Source: Rhizobium sp. ASV8 (GTDB taxonomy: Bacteria > Pseudomonadota > Alphaproteobacteria > Rhizobiales > Rhizobiaceae). Taken from it: a stretch of 64,000 nucleotides of DNA. A model generated the notes under the pieces. It was not told where the DNA came from. It was given only the letters and a program-made list of their open reading frames with translations, and did no database searches. The stretch is from the NCBI RefSeq assembly GCF_016429255.1, contig NZ_JAELUG010000001.1, positions 205,091 through 269,090 on the forward strand. Direction: 5' to 3'. Position numbers and translations under genes: made by a program. Within the stretch, counting starts at the first letter, position 1; each line of letters begins with the position of its first letter. Shown here piece by piece: positions 1 through 8,426 of the stretch.

Positions 1-5
1 CGGAT

Positions 6-1685
6 ATGCCTCGGAGAAAACCATTGAACGACGACAAGACCTCATCTGGCCGACGCCTCGTCAGGCCAGCCATCGGCAGCGTCACATTATGTCTTCTGGT
101 CACCCTTTATGTGCTTCTTGTGACAAACCGGATGTTCTGGACGAAGTCTTCCGACTATTTCTCCGCCGAACCTGTCGCATTCGCCGCCTTCGTGGCGGGC
201 ATCTCGGCCGGGATCATGGGGCTGTTCACCCTTTTCTCCGCCAAATACGTCACCAAGCCCGTCTTGATCTTCTTCGTTCTCGTGGCATCGGTATGCTCCT
301 GGTTCAACGACCAGTTCGGCGTGATCATCGATAAGGAAATGATCCGCAATGCGGCGGTATCGACGGGTGCGGAAGCTGGACACCTGATCACCGCGCGCTT
401 CGCAACGCATGTATTGTTGACCGGTGTTCTCCCCTCGCTGCTGATCGTTTGGGTGCGGCTCATCCACCGTCCAATTCTGAAGAAACTCGCCTATAACACC
501 GCCGTCATTCTTGCCTGCTCCGCGGTCTTCGTCGCTGCCGGCACCACCTTCTACAAGACCTATGCCGGCATTGGCCGCGCCCATCGCGACCTGATGGATA
601 CCCTCAATCCGGTAATTCCGGTTGCAAGTGCCGTGCGTTATGTCATCGATATGCAGCGGAACGCCAACGTTGTCGCCCAGCCCCTCGGAATGGATGCCCG
701 CAAGGTCGGCGTGGTCGATGGCGGCAAGCCGCGCGTGACGATCATCGTGGCCGGAGAGACGGCCCGCGCGCAGAACTTCTCGCTTGGCGGCTACGACAGG
801 ATAACCAATCCGGAGCTCGCTAAGCGCAATGTCGTGTACTTCCCGAACACCAGCAGCTGCGGGACGGCAACGGCAACATCGATCCCCTGCCTGTTCTCCG
901 TCTATACGCGCGAACAATACAGCCACCGCAAGGGACTGGAGACGGAAAACCTGCTCGACGTGCTGACCCACGCAAAGGTCGACGTGACCTGGCTGGACAA
1001 CGACACTGGCAGCTACGATCTGACGAACCGCGTCTCCTATACCTATCTGCCGCCTTTGGGCGATCCCCGCTTCTGCAAGGATGGCGAATGCAAGGACGAA
1101 ATCCTTGTCGACAAGGTCGATGGCTGGCTGGACAAGGTGAAAGGGGACAGCGTTCTCGTGCTGCATCAGCTAGGCAGCCACGGGCCCGCCTATTATCAGC
1201 GTTATCCGGAGGAGTTCCGCCGCTTCCGTCCGGATTGCCGCTCCAACGATTTCAGCTCCTGCTCGCGGGAGGAAATCACCAATGCCTATGACAATACCAT
1301 CCTATACACCGACCACATCGTCTCGATGGTCATCGACAAGCTGAAGCAGCGCTCGAATTCGGTATCCGGCGCCGTGCTCTACTTCTCCGATCACGGCGAA
1401 TCCCTCGGCGAAAACGGCATCTATCTGCATGGTGCGCCCTATATCATCGCGCCGGCCCAGCAGACGCAGGTGCCGATGCTGGTGTGGATGGCGGACGATC
1501 TGGCAAAGGCGGCCGGCTACAACATGGCATGCTTGTCCAAACGCGCCGCCGAAGGCCCGAATTCGCACGACAACATCTTTCACAGCGTTCTCGGCATGAT
1601 GGACATTGCGACGAAGGCCTACGATCGCAGCCTGGATGTTTTTGCAGGCTGCCGTTCACCATCGAACAAGCTCGCACTGGATTGA
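6..1685 (+). CDS. EptA-like phosphoethanolamine transferase
   Basis: A 559-residue member of the EptA/alkaline-phosphatase-fold phosphoethanolamine transferases, which move phosphoethanolamine from phosphatidylethanolamine to lipid A or another envelope glycan at the periplasmic face of the inner membrane. Hydrophobic segments occupy roughly residues 20-180 and the soluble catalytic domain follows. The likely nucleophile Thr287 sits in SSCGTATATS; Glu251 (GETARA) and Asp462-His463 (SDHGES) fit the zinc ligands. Paired cysteines in the catalytic domain match the family. Length is normal (about 540-560). Only five bases precede the ATG, so its promoter and any upstream operon partner are outside the window. 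The acceptor being lipid A is inference from the family. Confidence 0.9.
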   Translation: MPRRKPLNDDKTSSGRRLVRPAIGSVTLCLLVTLYVLLVTNRMFWTKSSDYFSAEPVAFAAFVAGISAGIMGLFTLFSAKYVTKPVLIFFVLVASVCSWFNDQFGVIIDKEMIRNAAVSTGAEAGHLITARFATHVLLTGVLPSLLIVWVRLIHRPILKKLAYNTAVILACSAVFVAAGTTFYKTYAGIGRAHRDLMDTLNPVIPVASAVRYVIDMQRNANVVAQPLGMDARKVGVVDGGKPRVTIIVAGETARAQNFSLGGYDRITNPELAKRNVVYFPNTSSCGTATATSIPCLFSVYTREQYSHRKGLETENLLDVLTHAKVDVTWLDNDTGSYDLTNRVSYTYLPPLGDPRFCKDGECKDEILVDKVDGWLDKVKGDSVLVLHQLGSHGPAYYQRYPEEFRRFRPDCRSNDFSSCSREEITNAYDNTILYTDHIVSMVIDKLKQRSNSVSGAVLYFSDHGESLGENGIYLHGAPYIIAPAQQTQVPMLVWMADDLAKAAGYNMACLSKRAAEGPNSHDNIFHSVLGMMDIATKAYDRSLDVFAGCRSPSNKLALD

Positions 1686-1745
1686 CATGAGACGTTCAGT
1701 CTTCTGCGGCTCCGCCCTCGCCGAGCCGCAGAGGAGCCAAAGCCG

Positions 1746-2123
1746 TCAAAGCCGCTTGGGTTGACGGATCGTGCGTTCGTTTTCGACATTGCCGGTATTG
1801 AGTGTCGTATTCCTCTCGAACAACACCACCTCGCATGTCGGCTCGGCGACGGGACAATGTTCAACGCCATGCGGCACGATGATGTATTCGCCCGGCCCGA
1901 GCACAACATCACCGCCGTTTTCCTCACGCAGCTTCATGCGTAGTGTCCCCTTGACGACGAGGAACAACTCGTCTTCGTCGTCATGATGGTGCCAATGGAA
2001 TCCACCTTCGAGCTTCACGAGCTTGATCTGAAAATCATTGATATCGCCACCGACGCGCGGACTCCAAGTCTCATCGAAGGCTGCAAAGGCTTTGGTAAGA
2101 TTGACCTTTTTCAGTGCGACCAT
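1746..2123 (-). CDS. Single-domain cupin protein
   Basis: A 125-residue small cupin. The first cupin motif with its metal ligands is seen in HWHHHDDEDELF and the second in GEYIIVPHGVEHCP, so a metal-binding beta-barrel is likely. I place the start at the ATG at 2123 because the sequence GGGAGGAAATAC lies directly upstream; the open frame continues further but that part does not look like protein. It converges with the phosphoethanolamine transferase gene and is divergent from the flavin-dependent oxidoreductase gene. Small cupins of this kind act as isomerases, dioxygenases or ligand sensors; the sequence does not say which. Confidence 0.8.
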   Translation of the reverse strand: MVALKKVNLTKAFAAFDETWSPRVGGDINDFQIKLVKLEGGFHWHHHDDEDELFLVVKGTLRMKLREENGGDVVLGPGEYIIVPHGVEHCPVAEPTCEVVLFERNTTLNTGNVENERTIRQPKRL

Positions 2124-2337
2124 GTATTTCCTCCCTTGATCCACCTGAGCTGGCGGCCAAACTAATATTGGCGCGAGTGCTGCCGATGGCAACGCCGGCA
2201 TGTCAAACGCCACTGGTAGCCATCGGCATATCGAATTCTTCGAAGGTTTCAGCCGAAACTTTCCGGGTAGTGGATGATCGAGAGCGACACTACATGCTGT
2301 CTCAACATTATCATTTCGACACATGACAGGAAAAATC

Positions 2338-3375
2338 ATGACGACAAAAAATGTCGAATTCGGACTCGATACTTTCGGCGACGTCACCTTCGATGGCAAC
2401 GGCGCGCCGCTTCCGCATGCGCAAGTTCTCCGAAACGTAGTCGAGGAAGGCGTCCTTGCCGACCAGCTTGGAATCGGCTTCTTCGGCATCGGCGAGCATC
2501 ACCGCGAAGACTTCGCTGTCTCCTCGCCGGAGACGATTCTGGCCGCCATCGCCAGCCGCACATCGAAGATCCACCTGGGATCGGCCGTGACTGTGCTGAG
2601 CTCGGACGACCCGATCCGCGTCTTCCAGCGCTTCTCGAGCCTCAACGCCGTTTCGAACGGTCGAGCCGAGGTCATTCTCGGCCGCGGCTCGTTTACGGAA
2701 TCCTTCCCGCTATTCGGCTTCGAGCTGTCGCAGTACGAGCAGTTGTTCGAGGAAAAACTGGATCTGTTCGCGGCCCTGCTCAAGAACGAGCCAGTGAACT
2801 GGCAGGGCAGCATTCGCCCGCCGCTGCACAACCAGAAAGTCTTCCCGACCATCGAAAGCGGGCAGCTGAAGACCTGGATCGGCGTCGGCGGCAGCCCGGA
2901 ATCGGTGGTGCGCGCGGCTCATTACGATCTCCCGCTGATGCTCGCGATCATCGGCGGAAGCCCCTATCGCTTTCAGCCCTATGTCGACCTCTATCATCGC
3001 GCCTACGAACAGATGGGCAAGCCGGTGAAGCCGGTCGGCATCCATTCACCGGGCTATATCGCCGAAACGGATGAACAGGCGCGTGAGGAGCTATGGCCCT
3101 GCTTCAAGGCCATGCGCGACCGCATCGGCCGCGAGCGCGGCTGGCCGCCCATGACCCGCGCGGAATTCGACAACGAGATCGAAAAGGGCTCGCTCTACGT
3201 CGGCTCGCCGGAAACCGTCGCTGCGAAACTCGCGCCGGTCATCAAGACGCTCGGCATCGATCGCTTCCAGCTGAAATACAGCGCCGGTGGTCTCGGTCAT
3301 GAGAAGATGATGCGGTGTATCGAACTCTACGGCCAGAAGGTGATCCCGGCCGTGCGCGCGGCGCTGGCCGCATAG
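2338..3375 (+). CDS. Luciferase-like (LLM class) flavin-dependent oxidoreductase
   Basis: A 345-residue TIM-barrel enzyme of the bacterial luciferase-like monooxygenase family. The N-terminus VEFGLDTFGDV, the GIGEHHREDF segment and the sugar-phosphate-like FMN site around LGRGSFTESFPLFG are typical of the group. These enzymes use reduced FMN or F420; since rhizobia lack most F420 pathways, FMN is more likely, but this is inference. I chose the ATG at 2338 over the one at 2323 because ACAGGA sits six bases upstream of it. No dedicated flavin reductase is adjacent, so the substrate cannot be named. Confidence 0.85.
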   Translation: MTTKNVEFGLDTFGDVTFDGNGAPLPHAQVLRNVVEEGVLADQLGIGFFGIGEHHREDFAVSSPETILAAIASRTSKIHLGSAVTVLSSDDPIRVFQRFSSLNAVSNGRAEVILGRGSFTESFPLFGFELSQYEQLFEEKLDLFAALLKNEPVNWQGSIRPPLHNQKVFPTIESGQLKTWIGVGGSPESVVRAAHYDLPLMLAIIGGSPYRFQPYVDLYHRAYEQMGKPVKPVGIHSPGYIAETDEQAREELWPCFKAMRDRIGRERGWPPMTRAEFDNEIEKGSLYVGSPETVAAKLAPVIKTLGIDRFQLKYSAGGLGHEKMMRCIELYGQKVIPAVRAALAA

Positions 3376-3436
3376 TCCGGGGCGGATACTCCGCCCTACA
3401 GAGCCGCGCGTCCTATGTGACGCGCAAAGGTCGCCG

Positions 3437-3505
3437 TAGTGCTTTAAACCTGCTGCATAATTTTATCCTTAAATCGATTGGGATTTGAGGAACTATACGG
3501 CAGCC
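3437..3505. repeat. Rhizobial dispersed palindromic intergenic repeat
   Basis: An AT-rich imperfect palindrome between the oxidoreductase and the RpiR regulator. Left arm CTGCTGCATAATTTTATCC and right arm GAGGAACTATACGGCAG face each other around an AAATCGATT centre. The layout (gctttaaacc then tgcataattttatcc) matches, from memory, a family of short intergenic repeats common in Rhizobium and Agrobacterium genomes. A genome-wide count would settle it. Confidence 0.5.
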
Positions 3506-3524
3506 TTCCATGATCACCCGGCTC

Positions 3525-3561
3525 AACGGGCGCTTCGCGACACAGCGAGGCGCCCGTTTTT
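3525..3561 (+). terminator. Rho-independent terminator
   Basis: The inverted repeat ACGGGCGC / GGCGCCCGT is followed directly by TTTTTA. It most likely ends transcription of the flavin-dependent oxidoreductase gene, although the repeat element lies between the two. Confidence 0.7.
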
Positions 3562-3607
3562 ATTTCTGCTGTCCTTTTATTGAAGCAAATGCTACATGTA
3601 ATAAAAA

Positions 3608-3624
3608 TGGTAGCAATTACTACA
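3608..3624 (+). promoter_or_regulatory. Candidate RpiR/HexR-type operator
   Basis: TGGTAGCAATTACTACA is a near-perfect palindrome (GTAG, six bases, CTAC) 17 bases before the regulator's start codon. RpiR-family regulators such as HexR bind similar TGTAGT-N-ACTACA sites, so autoregulation is likely but inferred. Confidence 0.45.
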
Positions 3625-3640
3625 ATAGAGAAGACTCCTG

Positions 3641-4540
3641 ATGGGCGGAAAGACGCAAAAGCACCATAGCTTCGACGACCACGTTCTAGGTCTGATGGAA
3701 ACGCTGGCGCCGGCGGAACAACGCATCGCGCGCTTCTTCGTCGACCAGAAGCAGGCCGCCCTGCTCAATTCGGCTGCCCAGATCGCCCAGCTCGCCGGCA
3801 CCAGCGACGCAACGGTCGTCCGCACCGCCCGCGCCCTCGGCTTCGAAAGCCTGTCGACACTCCGGGCCACGCTGCTTGCCGAACTGACGGGAACGCCGTC
3901 GCCCGGCGCGCGGTTGGAACGCACGCTGGCAGAGACGGGCAGCCAGGCCAGCAATGCGCTTCGCCATGTCATCGACATGCATGAACAGGCATTGAGGGTC
4001 ATGCGAGAAGATGCGTTTGCAGCAAGCTTCGAGCGTTGCGTGGATAGTCTGGCGGGTGCCGCTCGGCGTCATGTCTTCGGCATTGGGCCATCGGGCGCCA
4101 TGGCCGACTATGCCAGCCTGCAATTCAATCGCATCGGCCTGCCGACAAACGCGCTCTCCTCCTCGGGCGTCGCACTTGCCGACCGGCTGCTGTGGGTCGG
4201 TACCGGTGATGTCGTGCTGATGATCGCCTATGCGCCGCTTTACCGCGAAGTAGACGTGCTGCTCGAACATGCGGGCCGTCATGGAGTGCCCGTTATCCTG
4301 ATCAGCGACGACCTTGGCCTGCTGGTTGCCGACAGGGTGGCCGAAGTCCTGCCCGTGCCACGCGGCAATGCCGGTCACCTCGCCATGCATGGCGGAACGA
4401 TGGTGTTGATCGAGGCGTTGATCGTGGCGCTCGCGGCAAAGGGCCGGGATACCGCCATAGACAGCCTCGACCAACTCAGCCAGCTACGCGGCGCCATCGA
4501 TAGATCGTGGAGCAAACGTGGCACGAGGAGGCGTAAGTGA
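3641..4540 (+). CDS. MurR/RpiR family transcriptional regulator
   Basis: A 299-residue regulator with an N-terminal RpiR helix-turn-helix (about residues 15-90; core AAQIAQLAGTSDATVVRTARALGF) and a C-terminal SIS phosphosugar-binding domain (about 125-260; GIGPSGAMADYASLQFNRIG). Family members sense a phosphorylated sugar or amino sugar. It is transcribed toward the two-gene membrane system at 4662, with a 121-base gap that contains no obvious terminator, so those genes may be its targets or co-transcribed. The C-terminus is strongly basic (SWSKRGTRRRK). A palindrome just upstream may be its own operator. Confidence 0.88.
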   Translation: MGGKTQKHHSFDDHVLGLMETLAPAEQRIARFFVDQKQAALLNSAAQIAQLAGTSDATVVRTARALGFESLSTLRATLLAELTGTPSPGARLERTLAETGSQASNALRHVIDMHEQALRVMREDAFAASFERCVDSLAGAARRHVFGIGPSGAMADYASLQFNRIGLPTNALSSSGVALADRLLWVGTGDVVLMIAYAPLYREVDVLLEHAGRHGVPVILISDDLGLLVADRVAEVLPVPRGNAGHLAMHGGTMVLIEALIVALAAKGRDTAIDSLDQLSQLRGAIDRSWSKRGTRRRK

Positions 4541-4661
4541 ACGACACCCATGGTCGCCATGCTGGAATGCTCCCCTTGCCAGCTCATCCAGCACATCAAG
4601 AAGTCAATCCGAAAAATATCATGCCGATTCAAAGCCCTAACCGTCATTCGGGAATCAGTTC

Positions 4662-5408
4662 ATGAACAACCTCACACCCATTCTGTCCACTGTGACGGCA
4701 TCCTTCCTCGGCTCGTTCGTCGAGGTCGTGGAAGCCTTCACCATCGTTCTCGCTGTCGGCGTCACCCGCAGCTGGCGCCCGGCACTGACGGGCGCGGCAC
4801 TTGCCCTTGCCGTGCTTGCGGCCCTTGTCCTCATCTTCGGGCCGCTGCTTGCGCTGATACCGATCGAAATATTGCAGTTCGTCGTTGGCGTTCTGCTGAT
4901 CCTTTTCGGCATGCGCTGGCTGCGCAAGGCCATCCTCCGTTCGCTCGGCGTCATCGCCCTGCATGACGAGGAGGCAGCCTTCTCCAAGGAGACGGCAGCG
5001 TTGCAGGCGCAATCCGCCGATCGCCGTGCCGATTATCTCGCCGGACTCGCGGCTTTCAAAGCTGTACTACTGGAAGGCGTCGAAGTGGTCTTCATCGTCA
5101 TCGCCGTCGGCGGCGCGCATGGCCTGACGCTCTATGCCGGCCTCGGCGCACTTGCCGCCTTCGTACTCGTCATGCTCATCGGGCTTCTGGTCCATCGTCC
5201 GCTCGCCACCGTGCCGGAAAACACCCTCAAATTCGTCGTCGGCCTGATGCTGTCAAGCTTCGGCATCTTCTGGACCGGCGAGGGTCTCGGCGCGCATTGG
5301 CCGGGAGCGGACCTCGCGCTGATCGCCATCTTCGCGATCGTCTCGCTCGCCTCCTATGCCATCATCCGCGGCATGCGCGGCAGCACAACAGCAAAGGCAG
5401 CCCAATGA
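4662..5408 (+). CDS. Polytopic membrane protein with FTR1-like repeated acidic helices
   Basis: A 248-residue integral membrane protein resembling the uncharacterised COG4280 group. About seven hydrophobic helices are visible. Two helices carry a related acidic signature, FLGSFVEVVEAFTIVLAVG near residue 14 and FKAVLLEGVEVVFIVIAVGG near residue 130, suggesting an internal duplication. The spacing of glutamates recalls the REXXE helices of FTR1 iron permeases and the ExGD-type helices of other cation exporters, so metal transport is a reasonable guess, not a demonstrated function. A charged cytoplasmic loop (HDEEAAFSKE) separates the halves. Its stop codon overlaps the start of the next small membrane gene (ATGA). 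Confidence 0.8.
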   Translation: MNNLTPILSTVTASFLGSFVEVVEAFTIVLAVGVTRSWRPALTGAALALAVLAALVLIFGPLLALIPIEILQFVVGVLLILFGMRWLRKAILRSLGVIALHDEEAAFSKETAALQAQSADRRADYLAGLAAFKAVLLEGVEVVFIVIAVGGAHGLTLYAGLGALAAFVLVMLIGLLVHRPLATVPENTLKFVVGLMLSSFGIFWTGEGLGAHWPGADLALIAIFAIVSLASYAIIRGMRGSTTAKAAQ

Positions 5409-5611
5409 CCATCTTGCGCATCGCCCTCTCCGAACTCATCGGCATGTTCATTGACGACGGCAGCCTCGCCACGCTCTGCCTGATCCTCATCCTCGTCATT
5501 GCCGGCGCGGTGGAGTTTCTCGCCATGCCGCCGCTTGCCGGCGGGCTGCTGCTGCTTGCCGGCTGCCTCGCCATCCTGCTTTACAGCGTCCGCCGCGCCG
5601 TGAAGCGCTGA
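5405..5611 (+). CDS. Small two-helix membrane protein, partner of upstream gene
   Basis: A 68-residue protein with two hydrophobic segments (about residues 20-40 and 42-60) and a basic C-terminus (SVRRAVKR). Its ATG overlaps the TGA of the preceding FTR1-like gene, which implies translational coupling and probably a stoichiometric or accessory role in the same membrane complex. The acidic N-terminal stretch LSELIGMFIDDGSLA may face a partner. I recognise no named family. Confidence 0.75.
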   Translation: MTILRIALSELIGMFIDDGSLATLCLILILVIAGAVEFLAMPPLAGGLLLLAGCLAILLYSVRRAVKR

Positions 5612-5616
5612 GATTC

Positions 5617-5654
5617 ACAACCGCCTGCAAGGCTTTGGTTTTGCAGGCGGTTGT
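5617..5654 (+). terminator. Strong hairpin, probable terminator
   Basis: ACAACCGCCTGCAA and TTGCAGGCGGTTGT form a perfect 14-base-pair stem six bases after the stop codon of the small membrane gene. No long T run follows, so it may act as a Rho-assisted terminator or 3' stabiliser. Confidence 0.6.
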
Positions 5655-5679
5655 CACGCTGTCTGTCAGTCAGCTTTAG

Positions 5680-5777
5680 TGCAATTCCAGCAAAAGTACG
5701 CAGCGGTTTCGCGTCCGGAGTTGCGCAAGGACAGTGAGATAGAGCATTTCCGCTTGGGTTGGAAATGCTCTATCTCT
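5680..5777. repeat. Rhizobial intergenic repeat with 16-bp perfect inverted repeat
   Basis: The stretch begins with GTGCAATTCCAGCAAAAG and includes CGCAGCGGTTTCGCGTCCGG, a layout I recognise from rhizobial intergenic mosaic elements. It ends with a perfect 16-base inverted repeat, GAGATAGAGCATTTCC at 5736 and its complement at 5761. A related element lies at 35,941. The second arm ends about 60 bases before the phosphatase start codon, so the hairpin could lie in its leader RNA. Confidence 0.65.
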
Positions 5778-5836
5778 CGACACGGCCGCTGGCAGATGCA
5801 AAGAATTCCGCACGCCAAGCACAAAGGAGAACCGGC

Positions 5837-6418
5837 ATGAGCAGCGCCTATCCTGAAGTCTACCTGGTGCGACATGGGCAGACGGAATGGAGCCTTTCCG
5901 GCCGGCATACCGGCCGCACGGATATCCCATTGACAGCCGACGGCGAAGAAGCCGCCCGCAAGGTGTCAGGTCGCCTGCCAACCATCGATTTCGCCGCCGT
6001 TTGGTCAAGCCCATCCCAGCGCGCGCAAAATACCTGCGCGCTCGCCGGCTTCGGCGCCCGTCGCATCGTCAAGGACGATCTGGCGGAGTGGGACTACGGC
6101 GCCTATGAAGGCATCACCACCAAGGCGATCCTGGCGGAGCGGCCAGGCTGGCAGGTCTTTCGCGACGGCTGCCCGAATGGCGAGACCTCGGCCGATGTCG
6201 GCGCGCGCGCCGACAGGATCATCAGCGAGCTTCGCGCCATCAACGGCCCCGTGCTGATCTTCTCGAGCGCCCATTTCCTGCGCGTCTTCGCCGCTCGCTG
6301 GGTCGGCCTGCCGCCGGAAGGTGGTGCGCATCTAGTGCTCGACACCACAAGCATCAGCGTACTTGGCTACGAGCATGACCTGAGCGAGCCGGTCATCCGC
6401 CGCTGGAACGAAATCTGA
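5837..6418 (+). CDS. Histidine phosphatase (phosphoglycerate mutase-like)
   Basis: A 193-residue member of the histidine phosphatase superfamily. The catalytic RHG motif is seen at LVRHGQTEW near residue 10, with the acid GEEAAR loop and the second histidine in SSAHFLRVFAAR. Close relatives act as broad phosphatases on phosphosugars or similar small phosphate esters rather than as mutases; the substrate cannot be read from sequence. I use the ATG at 5837 because AAAGGAGAACCGGC precedes it; the longer frame would run into the repeat element. It stands alone and ends at a hairpin at 6442. Confidence 0.88.
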   Translation: MSSAYPEVYLVRHGQTEWSLSGRHTGRTDIPLTADGEEAARKVSGRLPTIDFAAVWSSPSQRAQNTCALAGFGARRIVKDDLAEWDYGAYEGITTKAILAERPGWQVFRDGCPNGETSADVGARADRIISELRAINGPVLIFSSAHFLRVFAARWVGLPPEGGAHLVLDTTSISVLGYEHDLSEPVIRRWNEI

Positions 6419-6441
6419 CCGCTTCGCATCACCGCTAGTAA

Positions 6442-6466
6442 ATCGAGCGGCCCAAGGCCGCTCGAT
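6442..6466. terminator. Bidirectional hairpin between convergent genes
   Basis: ATCGAGCGGCC and GGCCGCTCGAT form a perfect 11-base-pair stem with a three-base loop. It lies between the convergent phosphatase and dioxygenase genes and can serve both. Confidence 0.65.
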
Positions 6467-6494
6467 GCTTCTCAAGAACTAGATCTTCAGCTGC

Positions 6495-7430
6495 CTACCA
6501 GGCCTTGAGGCCCAGCAGCTTCTCGCCCAGCGGCGTCAGCTTTGCTGTGGTCGCATTATGCTTTTCCCATTCGCGGGGATCACCGGGAAAGGCGTCGCGC
6601 TTCGGGGAGTCCAGTTCCCGCCAAAGGCGGATGCGTTCCTCGCGCTCGGCGACATTGTCGTATTCTGCCGGATGCATGGAGATGTATTGCGCCATGCGAA
6701 CGCGGTTGTCGGAATGGTTCGGGCGGACGCCATGCGCGAGTAGCGAATTGAAGATCATCAGATCGCCAGGTTCCATGTCGATGTTGACGACCGACAGGCC
6801 CGTCATGTCGGGATGCATCGGATCGCGATCCGCGGGCTGCGTCTTTTCCCATCGATCGAAATGCTCGAAGAGTTCCGGCACGCACTGGAAGCCGCCGACG
6901 TCGCCATCCTGCTTCTTCAGACTCAAGACGGCCTGGACGCCGATGGGCATCGGACGGATCGAGGTGTCGACATCCCAGTGGATGAAGCCGTTCGGATTGC
7001 CCTTCACCTTCTTCGGCGGATTGAGATTGGCGCGATCGATGGTGACCCACAGATCCTCGCGATCCCAAATATCGACGAAGACATCGTAGATGCGCTTTTC
7101 CATGCGGTTGTCCCAGAGATACTGGTGATTGTAGATCTCCAGCATGCCGGTATTGTTCAGCTCCTTCATCTTGTGCTCGCGCCGCTGCGGCGCATACCAG
7201 GTCGAAGGGTCGCTCGGATCCTTCTCGTCAAAACGCCAGAGAAGCTCGACAAGCCGTTCGACATTCGCCTGCGGCACAGCCTGGCGAACAATCACATAGC
7301 CCTTGGTGATCCAATGCTGCCAATCGTCCTTCAACAACACCCTGAGCGGCAATGTCTTCTGGATATCCTTCAGTTGCGTCGTGACTGCGGAAGCGGTCGG
7401 GTGAGCATCTCTTTTCAAGGCTGGCTGCAT
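6495..7430 (-). CDS. Phytanoyl-CoA dioxygenase family protein
   Basis: A 311-residue member of the PhyH branch of Fe(II)/2-oxoglutarate dioxygenases. The metal-binding facial triad is visible as HWDVDTS (first His and Asp, near residue 153) and a distal His in AHGVRPNHS, followed by the 2-oxoglutarate-binding Arg in NRVRMAQYISMHP. The start at 7430 is set by GGAGGAAACAG just upstream. It is transcribed divergently from an AraC regulator 132 bases away, which is the probable controller. The substrate is not known; bacterial relatives hydroxylate small metabolites and natural-product intermediates. Confidence 0.85.
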   Translation of the reverse strand: MQPALKRDAHPTASAVTTQLKDIQKTLPLRVLLKDDWQHWITKGYVIVRQAVPQANVERLVELLWRFDEKDPSDPSTWYAPQRREHKMKELNNTGMLEIYNHQYLWDNRMEKRIYDVFVDIWDREDLWVTIDRANLNPPKKVKGNPNGFIHWDVDTSIRPMPIGVQAVLSLKKQDGDVGGFQCVPELFEHFDRWEKTQPADRDPMHPDMTGLSVVNIDMEPGDLMIFNSLLAHGVRPNHSDNRVRMAQYISMHPAEYDNVAEREERIRLWRELDSPKRDAFPGDPREWEKHNATTAKLTPLGEKLLGLKAW

Positions 7431-7562
7431 CTGTTTCCTCCATCTGGCTACCCCTTTGATTTCGGGTGACACAAATGTTGTAGCGCCATTCGCTGCCGTC
7501 ATGTTGCCCGGCTATGGCCAATTCTGATACTATTCTGGCCTTCATAATTCTATGGACGCGCT

Positions 7563-8426
7563 ATGAGGCCCTATCTCGAAGTTCTGTCTCGTCCACCTGA
7601 GGCATCGTGGAGCATGCTGAACCGCAGGCTGGACGATTGCATTCCCTTTCAGTGGCATCATCATCCGGAGTTCGAACTGACCCTGACGCTGAACTCGATC
7701 GGCCAGCGCTTCATCGGCGATCACAGCGGCGAATATGAAGATGGCGATCTCGTACTGGTCGGCCCCAACCTGCCGCACAGCTGGGTCTCACGCGCCAAGA
7801 TCGAGGACAAGAAGCCGCACATCGCGCTCGTCCTCTGGTTCCATCGCGATTGGCTGCTGCAGATGACGGGCGGAGCCGTGGAATTTCGGCCCATCGAGGC
7901 AATGCTGCGACGTGGCGATAACGGCCTTCACTTTTCGAATGATATCGCGGCGGTTGTGCGGCCGGCCTTCGAGAGCATTTTCGAGAAGCCTCCGGTCGAA
8001 CGCCTGCTGTCGCTGCTCGGCATCCTCGTCACCGTGTCGGAGGACCGGCAGGCAATGCCGCTTGCCAGCACGCCGGCCCAGACGCCGGACGCGAGGGAGA
8101 GCCGAGAACGCATCGACCGCGTGCTCACGCATATGCATCTTCACTATGCCCGTACGATCAGCCTTGGCGAGCTGGCGGATATCGCCGCGCTCAGCGTCTC
8201 CGGCCTGCATCGCATGTTCCGGCGTCATACCGGCGTCGCCATTTCCGACTACTTGATGCGCATGCGCATCGGCGACGCCTGCGCCCGCCTCTCTTCCACC
8301 GATCAGGCCATTCATCACATCAGCGATGCCGTCGGCTACGCCTCGCCGGCCAACTTCAACAGGCAGTTCAAGGCGCTGAAAGGCATGACGCCGCGCGAAT
8401 ACAGGGCGATGTTCGTCAGCCGCTGA
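7563..8426 (+). CDS. AraC family transcriptional regulator
   Basis: A 287-residue AraC-type regulator with an N-terminal cupin-like sensor region (about residues 15-100; FQWHHHPEFELTLTL) and two C-terminal helix-turn-helix units (about 185-285; LGELADIAALSVSGLHRMF and ISDAVGYASPANFNRQF). It is divergent from the PhyH dioxygenase, the classic arrangement of a regulator and its target. Its 3' end overlaps the convergent MocR gene by 11 bases. Confidence 0.9.
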   Translation: MRPYLEVLSRPPEASWSMLNRRLDDCIPFQWHHHPEFELTLTLNSIGQRFIGDHSGEYEDGDLVLVGPNLPHSWVSRAKIEDKKPHIALVLWFHRDWLLQMTGGAVEFRPIEAMLRRGDNGLHFSNDIAAVVRPAFESIFEKPPVERLLSLLGILVTVSEDRQAMPLASTPAQTPDARESRERIDRVLTHMHLHYARTISLGELADIAALSVSGLHRMFRRHTGVAISDYLMRMRIGDACARLSSTDQAIHHISDAVGYASPANFNRQFKALKGMTPREYRAMFVSR

